NCBI GenBank assembly: GCA_012064415.1
Contig: SSNU01000209.1
Span: forward strand, 62,001 to 126,000
Length of the DNA stretch: 64,000 nt
Direction: 5' to 3'
Origin: Gyrodactylus bullatarudis
Taxonomy: Eukaryota > Platyhelminthes > Monogenea > Gyrodactylidea > Gyrodactylidae
Notes under the pieces: generated by a model
The model's input: only the letters and a program-made list of their open reading frames with translations
Databases searched by the model: none
What the model was told of the DNA's origin: nothing
Shown here: positions 12,652 through 23,833 of the stretch, piece after piece
How positions within the stretch are numbered: position 1 is the stretch's first letter
Layout of the letters: every line of letters starts with the position of its first letter
Program-made: the position numbers and the translations under genes

Positions 12652-13251
12652 ATGAAGTCATAAATTCTATTTCATTTCAGATGCGTACTTGATATGGATC
12701 GTTTCCGAAGAGTCGAGAGAAATCTTCGCACCGGTTTATTCCTATTCTTTCTGCGTTTTCAATCGAATTCTGACCAAAGTTTATGCAATATCAGTGCCAT
12801 TCGAATTTTAATCTGGCTAAATATAAGCCCATTAGAATTAATTGTGCATCTAATATCGACCCAGATTTCATTAACTGTCTATTTCATTGATAAGATTTTT
12901 CCTCTAAATTTTTACAATCTTTATCTTATTTTCGGGCCCTTATTCTTCTCTGACTTGTTTTCCCTCTTTTTTCAAATGACAATATTTTCAAGGGGTTGGG
13001 CATATATGAGTGTGAGAAATTCATTGAACAAAAATAAAAAAAATTTGAACACGATTAAGACAATTCTTCCCCTATTACTCTATAGAATAAAACCTACATT
13101 AATATTCATAGCAATATTCCATATGAATTTGAAAGATTTGTATGAATCTAATATTCCTTTTGAAAAAATGAAAAATCATATGAAATTCAAACTTATTTAC
13201 CCATTCTTGGCAATGATGATCTTCATACCATTTTGTAAAAATGACTTTTAG
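12652..13251 (+). CDS. TMEM203: TMEM203-like four-pass membrane protein
   Basis: Exons 12652-12656 (ATGAA) and 12681-13251, with a 24-nt intron, give 191 aa; translation could instead begin at the in-frame ATG at 12694. Four hydrophobic segments follow the TMEM203 pattern: IWLNISPLELIVHL, a linker, LYLIFGPLFFSDLFSLFF (WNVFVPFFAADGLSTYF-like), a basic loop SLNKNKKN, and two further segments ending IFIPFCKNDF. TMEM203 is an endoplasmic-reticulum protein linked to calcium handling and STING signalling in vertebrates. The first 35 residues are an extension not found in the human protein. It lies 73 bp downstream of the CHD-like gene on the same strand, so the CAG at 12678-12680 could alternatively be a trans-splice acceptor. 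Confidence 0.6.
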
Positions 13252-14596
13252 ATTGAAATCAATTTAAAATATTTATCTTCACGATAACATTGTATAACAC
13301 CATCAAGAATATTAAATTAAAATAATATTTAATTGAATAAGAACTGTCAATATATATAATTTATTATTTTCATTCACTATGAGTTTTTTTTCAAGAACCA
13401 GAGTATAGATTCTAAAATATAATAAATTTTATGCAGATATGCAATTTTTCACCTTCTAATTTTTCCCAAAACTTCTATTTGATCTATTTGAAAATTGGAT
13501 TTTTTCTGATGTAGAATGTGAATTCCTATTTATCTGATAAATTTTATCACCCTGCCGAACGTCTTGTTTATTTCGTTCTATTTTAAATTTCATATATGTC
13601 AGTTACATTCCTTACCCTTTTATACATTCCCATAAATATATATTGATAAAAGTAGATTTTGACATTTAACCTAGTTGCAAACTTGGTTGGTATGAAGGTA
13701 GGAATCTACGATATTTACAGAAATCTCGATTTTTTCATCAAGAATTCGAAATTGTTAAAAAACTTTTTGAATCCAACTCATGTTGCCCACTTTTAACATA
13801 TGAAGAAAAAAATTCTAAAAAAATTATTTTCATGAAAATATGGTCATTTTTCAAATTTCGATTTCGCACAAAAATCCTATTTTTTCCAACTCTGAACTGA
13901 AAATTTTTATTGATTTGAAAGTTGGAGGGTGATCAAAAGAGTTTTTTCAAGATCAGGATTTGACAAGAAAGCTGACTAGCACCGTCAAATTACCGACAGT
14001 TTCCCCATTTCCGAGAGATTTTGAATTATCGAAATTTCATTGATTCTCAAGTAGAGTAAATGATCAAAAAATTGTTTTTAAGCTCCCAAACGATAATAAG
14101 GTTATGCATTAGATCAGATTCAGTTGAATTGATTTTTTTGTCTAATCCTGATCTTGAAACAACTCTTTTGATCACCCTCCAACTTTCAAATCAATAAAAA
14201 ATTTCAGTTCAGAGTGCGAAAAAATGGGATATGATTTTCAACCATTGTTGACTTCTCTTAAGTTTCAATTATTGCCAACTATCAACCTGTTGCTGAGGCG
14301 GAACTCAGGATATTATATTCTCTTCTATTATTTTCACTTCTATCCGTTTGAGTTAGGCTAACTTGAGGTAGTCTGATATTTGGTTTCAATATGTTGTTAA
14401 TTATTGCCAGTTGTTTGCTTTTTATTTGAACTTCGCGACTGTTGAAACCAAGTTCTGATGCTAAAATCTTCTGTAAACAAAGATCTGCCTTACATTTCCT
14501 TATGAAGTGGCTTTCTGCGCTGTTCAGCATAGATTCTCTCACACGACAGTGGCACACTTGGATCGACTTTTTGAACAATTTTGAAGTAAGTAGGAA
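13252..14596. other. Intergenic region with inverted-repeat element
   Basis: No gene was recognised. 13252-13830 is plain AT-rich DNA. 13830-14230 holds the inverted repeat listed separately. 14282-14578 is open on the minus strand for 98 codons (FKKSIQVCHCRVRESMLNS at its start) but matches no family I know and has no splice context, so I do not call it a gene. Confidence 0.5.
13889..14215. repeat. Long inverted repeat (MITE-like), 78-bp arms
   Basis: The left arm 13889-13966 (from tctgaactgaaaatttttat) and the right arm 14139-14215 are near-perfect reverse complements over about 78 bp, separated by about 170 bp. The arms share the core gttggagggtgatcaaaaga. The spacer contains gataataaggtta. 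A diverged relative with the same motif order occurs at 61840-62090, so this is a dispersed repeat family and not a one-off palindrome. No coding capacity is visible. Confidence 0.8.
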
Positions 14597-14599
14597 AAG

Positions 14600-15000
14600 A
14601 AAAAACTAAAAAAGGCCAAGTGATTAAACGAAAGAGAAGAGGTTCTACTGGTCAGTCACAAATCGATGCATTCCTGAAGAGGCAAAAAGTGAAATGAGAA
14701 GTAAACCCCCGGCTTCTTTGATACGATTTACAATCAGCTCAACTAATGGAAGTGCACAAAAATTTCGCATTGTGATTATATTTATATGCCAACCAGGGTA
14801 GAGTCTGAAGAGACCTGGAGAAATATAACGTTAACCCCTTTAATATACTTTTTGAACGATAATATTTACGAACTTCATCAAGAACGTCTGTTTTCTCTAA
14901 CCTTCCCCATGAGTTCAGAACCCAATAATGATAATTATATGGTCGTTAAAAATTGAATGACATAGTTTTAGAGATGTTGGAATTTCGATTTTACAGCTAA
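14600..15000 (+). repeat. Penelope terminal repeat (pLTR) copy 1, upstream of RT
   Basis: This stretch aligns with 36780-37095 and, more briefly, with 47620-47716. Shared blocks are aaacgaaagagaag...ctggtcagt, ctaatggaagtgcacaaaaa, gagtctgaagagacctgg and ctgttttctctaaccttcc. It lies just upstream of the Penelope reverse transcriptase, where such elements carry a terminal repeat. Confidence 0.65.
14798..14836 (+). ncRNA. Hammerhead-ribozyme-like motif, probably decayed (copy 1)
   Basis: The core strand CTGAAGA (CUGANGA class) is followed eight bases later by GAAA and a short palindrome taacgtta. The expected UC cleavage end of stem III reads AAC here, so the copy is likely inactive. Penelope-like elements are known to carry hammerhead motifs in their terminal repeats. 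Confidence 0.5.
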
Positions 15001-15122
15001 AATCAGCAGAAAAATCCTACCCCACACCTAAACTTTACAAATTTTCTAATCCTTGCGTAAGCCAAACTAATGGACATTCCATGTTAACTTGACTAAATCC
15101 AACACAGTGAAATTATTATTAA

Positions 15123-16898
15123 AATAATCGACAGAAAATTGAGAGACTCGAAGCAAAACTTAGCAATGCAAGACAACATATAATTGCGAACGAATCATTG
15201 GAAGCACATATTGACAGGTTCTTAAAAATACAAGGGGGGAAAGAAAGTGAAAAGAAGTTACAAAACTTAATGAGACAAATAGAAACAGAGAATGTCATTC
15301 AGGACAAAGGCTTTTTCAACTACGCTGGAATAGAACTCACAAGAATACAAAAAGAAATACTCTCACTAGGTCCTAATTTCTGCGTCCCAAAGAAAACAAA
15401 AAACACAGAAGATAAAACTGCTTTCGAAAAATTAGCGTGGGATCTATCTGAAACAAATAGACTTAAAGAAGGGGCAAATCTGGAAAATATCAAAATAGAT
15501 CTTCTCAATACATACAAAAATTATAGTAAGAAAAAGAATATAAGCAACAAACTAAAACGGGAACACTGGGAGGCACTGAAGGAGATAACAAACAATAGAG
15601 ACTTAGTCCTGGCAAGACCAGACAAGGGGAGAGGTTTAGTAATAATTAAGAGACAGGATTATATTCAATCAGGATGTGAATTTCTTTCGGATGAAACGAA
15701 ATTTGAGAAAAGTGAAGAACTCAGGGTAAATTACAAAATAGGCGACGAAGAAAAAGAAATAGAAAAGATTGGAAAGAATCTTCATAGAAGAGGGTTGATA
15801 GATAGTTTCACAATGAATTCAATAATCAGGAAAAATTCTTCAATTTCCAGATTATATTTCCTACCAAAGACACATAAGATTGACCCAGAGAACCTTCCAA
15901 ATGTATTACCAATGAGACCAATTCTAGATATGTCAGCCTGTCCACAGCATTTTCTAGCAAAATGGCTTCAAGATGTTCTCAGACCAATTCATGAATACTA
16001 CAAAAGACATGTTGTGAAAGACGTATTCGAATTTGTTGACAAAATGAAGAATTGCAATGTCGGTTCTAGAAAGATGGTATCGTTTGATATAACATCACTT
16101 TTTCCTAATATTCCTATTGAAGAAACTCTGAACATAATAGGTTCATATATCGAAAACAACAGAAATGATTTCATAATGAGTGGAGAAGAAATTGTCGAAA
16201 TGGTCAGAAAATGCTGCACAAATATTCCCCTATCTTTCCAAAATGAAATCTATTTTCAAAGAGATGGAATAGCTATGGGATCACCACTGAGCCCAATACT
16301 AGCGGACATTTTTCTTGGTTTCTTAGAAAAACACAGAATGCAAAACATCATCAACAGATATACAGACATGTACATCAGATACGTAGATGACACTTTCATA
16401 ATAATGAAACAAAATGCTTCTATTTCAGAATTCCATAGAGAGATGAACTCAATTCATCCTAACATCAAATTCACAAAAGAAGAAGAAATAGAAGACACAT
16501 TGAGTTTCCTAGATGTAAAGCTAACGAGAAAACCTGACGGAACCCTTAAAAGAAATATCCACCATAAGAAGTCAGACACTGGAAAATATCTACATTTTTC
16601 AAGTTTCTGTCCAAAAAGTTACAAAACAGGTTTAATTATTGGCTTAATCAAGAGGACCAAGAGAATTGTCAGCGAGGAAGAATTCCTAAAAGAAATTGAT
16701 GAGATAAAAGAAAGACTCAGAGAAAACGGATATCCTCAAAATTTTGTTCGCAAATATATAGAAAAGGCTTTAGAAGATGAAGCAAACAACCAAGAAGATA
16801 TTCAAGAGGAACAAAATGATGAAACCATCCGGATCTATGTCAAATTATCGTTCAAAGGAGATGGCTTTAGTCATGATTTAAGAAGCTTTTATTTATAA
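15123..16898 (+). mobile_element. Penelope-like retroelement reverse transcriptase, lacking GIY-YIG
   Basis: The frame is open from 15123 to the stop at 16896-16898, about 591 codons. No ATG lies near the start, so the 5' end is decayed or spliced. The N-terminus is coiled-coil-like (KIERLEAKLSNA). RT motifs in order are ARPDKGRGLVIIKR, LYFLPKTHKI, MRPILDMSA, SFDITSLFPNIPIEET, DGIAMGSPLSPILADIFLG and the catalytic YVDDTF, then FLDVKLTRKPDG. These are diagnostic of Penelope-like elements, which use a telomerase-related RT. The usual C-terminal GIY-YIG endonuclease is absent: the protein ends soon after a FKGD block that normally precedes it. The element is either 3'-truncated or belongs to an endonuclease-deficient class. 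It ends about 170 bp before the ADAL start. Confidence 0.9.
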
Positions 16899-17071
16899 AG
16901 CTTGCTTCATTGCCAATAAAGAATTTTTCGAATACTGATTTATTGAATAAATAAAGAATAAATTTTATTCCTTATTTTTATTCAATGGTTGAAATTTTCA
17001 ATCCAATCCATATTATTTTCTATCGCTAATTTTGTTTAAACCTCTACTGGAATTAGGCGGTAAATTCAAAA

Positions 17072-18126
17072 ATGATGATAAAAAATTTTCTCAAAACTGT
17101 AAGGCATATTTCTTTACCCTCTAGGAACTTCATGCACATTTATCTGGCTCGGTTAATCTTGAATTCTTAAAAAATAAGTATCAATTAAAATCTAATTATT
17201 TTACAAATAAGAAGTAAGATTTTTTTATCACACAGTTGTTTTACAATATTTCCAAAGATTCATAATTTATTGCTAAAGTTGGAAGATGTCTGTGAAGCAT
17301 TGAATTCAGTTTTAAATGATTTTCATGTAGATAATGTCATATATTGTGAAATTAGGACAACACTTCGGAAAATACCTACTCTCAAGGATCATCTCTCAGC
17401 ACTCGTTGATACTTTGAATAATAATGATCTTGTCAAATCAAAGAAAATTTTCTGCAAGCTCATCATTTCTATCGATCGTGGTAAAGGAATTAACGAGGCG
17501 AATGAAATTAAAGATTTACTTCTTAAAGTTGAAAAAAATATAAGAAGCCTAATCGTTGGGGTGGATTTGTCAGGAAATCCAGAAATTGACGAGCTGAAAA
17601 ATTTTGCTGCAGCCCTGAACGATTTACAACAAGCAGGTTATAAAACAACAGTTCATTTGGCTGAATTAGATCATAATCCTCTTGATTGGATCGAGTTTTT
17701 CGAAATTCATCAGCCAAACAGAATTGGACATGGGACATTTATTCTAAAACATCAATGTCATTCTGAGAGGGCTTCTAAAGCGCTGAAAAATATTCTAGAT
17801 TTAAAAATCCCTTTGGAAATTTGCATAACCTCAAACTTGAAAACAGGATCAACACTCAAAGTAGAAGACCATCATTTTAATGAATGGTTGAAACTTGGCC
17901 ATCCAATAATTATATGCGTAATTTTCAATTTAAACTGAAAATTTAGACAGACGATAAAGGGGTATTTGAAACAACTCTTAGCAGGGAGCTCGAAATTTGC
18001 TATAAGACTAGTTCATTGAGCCATGAAAGAATTTTGGATATTATTCAAGATGCAATACTCTATTCGTTTGCTTCGGAGGAGGAGAAAAAATATTTATTCG
18101 AAAAGATAAAAATGCATCATATTTAA
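17072..18126 (+). CDS. ADAL: Adenosine deaminase-like protein (N6-methyl-AMP deaminase)
   Basis: Exons 17072-17098, 17125-17177, 17236-17917 and 17947-18126 give 313 aa. It is a zinc-dependent deaminase of the ADAL/MAPDA type, whose known reaction is conversion of N6-methyl-AMP to IMP. Metal and catalytic residues are present: the HxH zinc pair in ELHAHLSGS, YCEIRTTLR, GVDLSGNPE, a zinc histidine in TVHLAELD, RIGHGTF, ICITSN, and the final aspartates in TDDKGVFETT. The short N-terminus before the HxH motif matches the family. Introns are 26, 58 and 29 nt. All key residues are intact, so it should be active, with a role in nucleotide salvage of methylated RNA breakdown products. Confidence 0.9.
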
Positions 18127-18293
18127 TTCTAGTCAATTTTTTGAATAAATAAATTTCATAATTTCTATTTTCATCTTTGAATGCATCTAAAAGATGTTTT
18201 GGATAAACACAATATCTTAAAAGATTTTGTATAGGATTTTTGAGTGATTCATCGATAATTATTTCACATGCTGTACAGAAAGGTTCATTCAGG

Positions 18294-19076
18294 CTACATT
18301 CTTCGAATACTAGGCCATTCATTATAGCTTTGATCTAGTTCATCTGAAGCTATTGATTGATTGGTCAAATTCATCAGTGGTATTTCATGATTAGCTGTCG
18401 ATTCTTCGCCTTCTACAGAAATATTTTTTTCCTTCCTCTTTTTGGACTCCAACTTGATATTTTTAAAATAATTTTTATTCAACAAGTCTAAATGAAGGAA
18501 TAAACTAACCATATCATTTTTATTTTCCTGAGAATTGAAGGAACCCTGGTTAGTGTGAGAGAAATTCTTCCTCATAAAATCTGCATTATTGTCTTGTCTC
18601 TTGAGTCTTATGCTAAAATTTGGAAGATTATTCATAATTGACATTTTTTCATCAGATAAGCTTATCAACAAACCTCCTTTTAAAACTATCTCTAAGTTTA
18701 AAGGAACTTCTTCTGATGAAATTTTCCTGTGAATTATCTAAATTTGAGGATTCAATACCCTGGTTCTTGTCAATTATCTTGCTGGTAAACATCTTTTTTA
18801 TATCGGGTATTTTGAGCATTTCCCTTTCCTATAGGATGCAAGTTTACTTTTTTTAATTTTTCATTTATTTTTCCAACTTACAGTGACTGATTCTAGGCAA
18901 TTTATCAAATGATAATGCTGAATGCTATATGAGTTCTCAGAATTGATAGCATTTTCTTTAACATTGATTTGATTTTTTTCGTCACTTTGAATGGATTTGA
19001 TAATTTTTTCTGCTCTATGTTTACTGGATACAAATGCGCTTGACATTGCATTTTTCATCATTTGGATTCTAAGCAT
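18294..19076 (-). CDS. Unrecognised polar protein, 222 aa
   Basis: Exons 18882-19076, 18674-18828 and 18294-18612 (53- and 61-nt introns) join in frame. The protein is hydrophilic and rich in Lys, Ser, Asn and Glu, with basic patches (FIRRSSFKLRDSFKR, KLESKKRKEK) and no membrane segment or known domain. It is probably disordered, possibly nuclear. The 3' end is uncertain: an alternative 82-nt splice from the GTAGAAGG after codon NIS to TAG at 18337 would shift into the frame MNGLVFEECSLNEPFCTACE, continuing to 18041 and overlapping the end of ADAL. I cannot choose between the two ends by eye. Confidence 0.6.
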
Positions 19077-20843
19077 TCTTGCTTTCTTTATGAAAGAATA
19101 GAAACCAATTATTATAAACCAAGTGTATTATAAATATTAGAGAGAGATTTTAAAAGGATTTGTTGTCGGTTTCTGATGCAGTAGGGTTCTTTTTATAAAT
19201 ATAAATAATTTTTATTTATAATAATAGGAATAGAATATTAAAATATTTATATGTGCGTTATGCAATTTAATTTCATAAGACAAAGGTTGATCAAAAAAAT
19301 TGTACATGCCATTCCTAAATGATGGTAAATTTGCATAATCAGCGAGAATTATAATCTATTATGCATAAAAGATAACTCTGACTCAAGTAATTCAAGTTCT
19401 TCAATGGCTTCCAGATTATAGAAAATCCTTGAGGGAGATTTTATTTTATTCATTTTATATCGTTTGATTGTGGATAGAGTATGGTTAATAACCATTGACT
19501 ATGATTCTTAATAAGAATTTTATATTGCTAATCTAAGGTTTTATGAAGAAAGAAACTGATTTGAAGCAAACCTCGCAGAGCCTATTCGACCTATCATTAT
19601 CTAAAATAGAAAGGAATTAATTGCAGAATGTATGGAAATTTCTGAGTTTGACGCTTTCTTATCATTTTAGATCATTTATAAATTTACTTGTTGATTGAAG
19701 TTTTTCGAAAAGATCAATAATTCTTGCTCGTTGTTAATAACTAAATTTACCATAAATAATAAACCCAAAATTAGAGCACCGCTCTTCTTCGAAAAAATAG
19801 CGAAATTCAATAATTAACTTAACATTTAGTAATGTTCAAAGCATGAGCAATATATTCATGTTAAAATCTTTCCTTGAAATACTTCAATCTAGGAGTCGGA
19901 AATTTTCTGAAAGCTAATTTCAAAATTTAAACGGGTTTAGATTTGAACTTTGTACCTAAAAATTAATAAAATTTTTGGTCTGGGCACTATGTCACCTGTG
20001 CCAAGCCGACAAAAACTGTATTTTTAATTTTAGCAATATTTTTATCTTTTTTATCTGACTCGGAATCCACAAATATTTGAGCTTTTTACAATATATTTTT
20101 AAGTTTATCTATAGCTATAGATCCTATAGGAATCGAACACACATCTGCGATTCAGAATAATCCTTTTGATTTAGTGGGCAAGTGTGTTCCACTTTAACAC
20201 CTTTAAAAGAAAAGCAGTGCTCTACCCAACAATGTTGGCTCTTAACATATTATTGGGCGTCTTTTCAAAATGTAAATATACTTTTTCCAAGTGTTATCAC
20301 TATAATTTTTATGGTTATATGGGAAGAATATCAAAACTAATTACATTTTTTCAAACTGACTTTCCTTCTAAAAAGAATTATGAGTAATTAACATAATGTT
20401 TATGTACTATGATACTTAGATTTTATTCTTAGTATCATGAGGAATCTATGTTTAGGATTATAAAATATAATTTTTGGTGCTAACGAAAATCGTAGGAAAT
20501 TTCAATTGAAGTTTAATCATTTCATTCTTAGCTTCATCCAGAATTTATTTTTACTCTACTTTAGAATTCATTCAGTCGATTGTATTTTTCATATATTTCT
20601 GTCATACTCGCATATGCTTGCATGATAATATTCATTAATCATAATTATATTGCTTCATTTTTTTCTGCTAGGGGATAATTCTTATTGTTATTTAAAAAGA
20701 AAGAAAAATATACAAAATTAATCATCTCAACATAAAATATGTAGAAAAATTTGGTTTCTAATTGTTTAGTAAAGCAGTTTATAAGTTAGTTAAAATAAAG
20801 GTGGAAATTCATGATTTTAACAAACTATTTATAAATACAACTA
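19077..20843. other. Intergenic, 1.8 kb, one tRNA-like sequence
   Basis: AT-rich DNA with no protein gene recognised. It contains the tRNA-like stretch at 20120-20203. The 3' UTR of the Kv4 gene should end near 20840. Confidence 0.5.
20120..20203 (-). pseudogene. tRNA-like sequence (degenerate tRNA or tRNA-derived SINE)
   Basis: On the minus strand a B-box-like tgtgttcgattcc lies at the 3' side and a D-arm-like gtgttaaagtggaacac, with a GTG/CAC stem, at the 5' side, spaced as in an 82-nt long-variable-arm tRNA. The T stem and acceptor stem do not pair well. Just upstream, at about 20215-20240, is a second A-box-like segment ttgggtagagcactgc. I read this as a decayed tRNA or the tRNA-derived head of a SINE. 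Confidence 0.3.
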
Positions 20844-22158
20844 TTAATAAATTGAAATTACTTTTTGAGCTTTTCTTTTATCGGCTCTTTGATTTTGATG
20901 ATAGATACGTGAAAAATTTGATACGATTACAGGAACAGGAAGGGCAATAACCAATACACCGCTGAGACTACAAGCTCCTCCGACTATTTTTCCGAGAATT
21001 GTTTTTGGAACAATATCACCGTAGCTAAAGTGTTGAAATTCGAAATAAATTAAAAATTCTAACAAACCCAAGTGTTGTCATTGTAACGATTGTATACCAA
21101 AATGCCTCTGGAATGCTGGTGAACATTGTGTTTTCTGTTCGTTCAGTATAGTACATAATAGTAGCAAATATGATGACAGCCATACTTATGCTGAAAAGAA
21201 GAAATCCTAATTCACTTGCACAAGATTTTAATGTATATGCTAGAATTCTTAAACCTTGGCTATGACGCGAAAACTTGAAAATCCTAAATACTCGAAAGAC
21301 TCTCAGTGTGACAAAAGCTCCAGAAAGATTTTTGTTCTCTGTCATGAATAATCCAATATAGTAAGGTAAAACAGCCACTACATCTACAAGGCTCATAACT
21401 GAACGAGCGAATTTCAATCTCTCTGGTGCTGCATATAATCTTGCAAAATATTCCATCGTAAAAATGATGACACAAGCAGTGTCCAAACAGAAGAATGCAC
21501 TCTGATAAGTGTCTCCACAAGAAACAGATATTCCTGCTTTATTTTCAGAGCATGTAATTGTTTCGATTATATTTGCCATAACTGACACAGCTATAAAAAA
21601 CCCTGTAACATAATAGAGAACGTGTGAGAAAGTTGAACTTTGAGGATTTTCAAAAGCCTTCCAAAGTTTCTGTTTGAAATTGTCGCTAGGTAATTCATCC
21701 TCTTCTTCTTCAACCTTATCTTCTGATATTCTTTCAGAGTTCTCACGAATTCTGTCCCGATATTCTTCAAAACAACAATCTCCCATAATTTCCGGAATGA
21801 TGCCAAAATAGTTTAATTCTTCATCATAAGCAACAACACATTGATTTTTAGGAAAATGCAGTTTTCCTGTTCTATAGTATGAAAGAATGTGCCTGAAGAG
21901 GTCTGGATCTCTATCAAAGAAATATTCATTTTGGTCATTTAATTTGAAGTATTCTTTTTCTTCAGACCCAAGTATAGTTTCGGGATATTTTTCGAGGGTT
22001 GATGCCCAGGTTTCAAATTTTCTTCCGCTGACATTAATTGTTAGGAGAGTATCACCAAAATTTATGGATTTTTCCGGACGAAAATCTGATACACTCTCCT
22101 TAAGTAAGGGGACCCAGCCGATCGCACTACCTCTAATCAAGGGCAACCAAGACGTCAT
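20844..22158 (-). CDS. KCND-like: Kv4 (Shal-type) voltage-gated potassium channel, tail-less
   Basis: Exons 21068-22158 and 20844-21024 (43-nt intron) give 423 aa. The N-terminus [17 protein letters not shown] matches the Kv4 KChIP-binding segment. The T1 domain keeps the Kv4 zinc site H-x5-C-x20-CC (HFPKNQC ... GDCC). S4 reads [16 protein letters not shown], and the filter is TMTTLGYGD, split by the intron at the codon for the first glycine. S6 is followed by [15 protein letters not shown], nearly invariant in Shal channels. These channels carry A-type (transient) outward current in neurons and muscle. The protein stops 5 residues after that motif, whereas other Shal proteins continue with a long cytoplasmic tail. 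AAA|GTAATT could be a donor to an unseen last exon. The start fits the family exactly. Confidence 0.9.
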
Positions 22159-22527
22159 GGTAGATGTATATTATTTTATGTACTTGAGTTTTGATCAAAC
22201 ATTTCAATAGTTGAACATGAACATATATAATGTTAAAACAAATAAATTTCTAAAAAATTTTGTTTAGGGACTCAAGTTATAATTACTCAACTAAATTAAA
22301 TTTCTAATATTAAATATTAAATTGATATTCCTTCGAGAAATCACTACTATTCTAAGAGTAATTGAATTATCTGTTTGAATATTATTTTAATTTTAATACA
22401 CTCTGTAATTTGCTGGCTAAACTTCTGACTTTATAGTTAAATATCATTGAAGAAAAATTAACTACCGATTCGGAGAACTAATAAAGGCTTAGTAATAACA
22501 AGTTTGGATATCAAATTATTTCAATTT
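22159..22527. promoter_or_regulatory. Divergent upstream region, Kv4 / MOB4
   Basis: 369 bp between two divergent start codons, one of the longest upstream regions in the gene-dense part of the window. This fits a more complex promoter for the channel gene. No specific site was recognised. Confidence 0.4.
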
Positions 22528-23202
22528 ATGACTACAATATCAACCAGAAATAGGCGAGGTTGCACTAAGGAAGAATGGTTGCAATGGCATACTAAAGAGT
22601 TGAACTCGGAGTCTGGATCTCCTCAAGAAGTATTTATCTCTTCATTAAGTTATTTAGTATATACAAAATTGTATTCGTAATGATCCCAGAAATGTTGAAC
22701 TTATATTAAACTTGCCAAATGGTCAAGATGAAGGTATATGGAAATATGAACTAATACGTCAATTCTGTATGGAATTAAACGAACTCTGTGTCCTACTTCA
22801 ATCATCTTGTTCTCCCTCAACTTGCAATCAAATGACCGGAACTGAACAATGGATCTATCTTTGCGCTGCTCACAAGGTTCCTAAAGAGGTAAAATCATTA
22901 TTTTTATCTTTAAGTGTTCAGCCATAGACTACATAAGACATACTCTGGATTTTACATCATGCATGCTGAATCACAACAAATATTTTCCAAGTGGAATGAC
23001 AATCAAAGAATCATCGACCTCAAAACTTGGATCTGTTTGCAGAAGAATTTATCGAATATTCTCACATGCTTATTTTCACCATAAGGATATATTTGACGAA
23101 TTTGAGAGCAGAACTTTCCTCTGTCATCGCTTTTCTACATTTGTATTAAAATTTGAATTGATGACTGAAGAAAACCTTAATGTCCCGTTACAGGACAACT
23201 AA
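22528..23202 (+). CDS. MOB4: MOB4 / phocein
   Basis: Exons 22528-22629, 22658-22888 and 22915-23202 (28- and 26-nt introns) give 206 aa. MOB4 is a core subunit of the STRIPAK phosphatase-kinase complex, which opposes Hippo signalling. Diagnostic stretches are [57 protein letters not shown] and [14 protein letters not shown]. The zinc ligands of the Mob fold are present (cysteines in CSPSTC, histidines in HAYFHH). The second acceptor was placed at TTTAAG (22911-22914) because only this restores the KEC-x-AIDY motif; the later CAG would break the frame. Confidence 0.93.
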
Positions 23203-23833
23203 TTGAAAGGAAACTGTGTCAATAAAGCAGATAATCTTTTAATATAAATTATTTATACCAATGAAGAATTAAGCACTAGAATATAATTTAGAAATCAGTG
23301 GCGATAGTTTCAGATCCACTAGTTTTGAAGAAAATTAATTTCATCAATGAGAAGTTCTCGTATAAGTTCCTATAAAAAGAGTGACTCTTGAAGAGTATTG
23401 TAACAAGAAATAGTGGAGGTTACAAAAGTTTTATTCCTGATGATTAAATAGTTAAGCTTTTGGTTAATTATTTACATCCTTTCATTGCTTTGCAAGAGAT
23501 TCCAAATACCTTTTTATAGCATTCTACAATACATGGATTCTGTAATAATTCATTTGTTGTAAATACAGTTGCAAAGTCTTAATTGTATGTTGTGAATATT
23601 ATTTCAAAAATTTCATTATACTTATGAATGAGTTTTTATATTTTTATCTAATTTTAATTTATCTTGGAAAAATTTTCCACCAATAAAATTTCTGGTCCAA
23701 AATAATCTTTCAAATTTAAATTAGCGGCTAATATATTAATGTAGCTATAGGTTGCATTTCGTTCAATTTTGTTTTATTTGAGTGTTTATACAAAACAATT
23801 TGTTTATGCCTGATAATTTGATTTTGCCTAGAT
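23203..23833. other. Intergenic, no gene seen
   Basis: About 630 bp of AT-rich DNA between MOB4 and TBCCD1, both on the plus strand. Nothing was recognised beyond expected UTR and promoter sequence. Confidence 0.5.

Noticed and set aside
14282..14578. 98-codon minus-strand open frame
   Set aside because: No recognisable domain, no splice context and it lies between repeats. Kept only as a note.
22915..22923. CAG acceptor for the last MOB4 exon
   Set aside because: Using this CAG loses the frame of the conserved KEC-x-AIDY motif; the TTTAAG just before it restores it.
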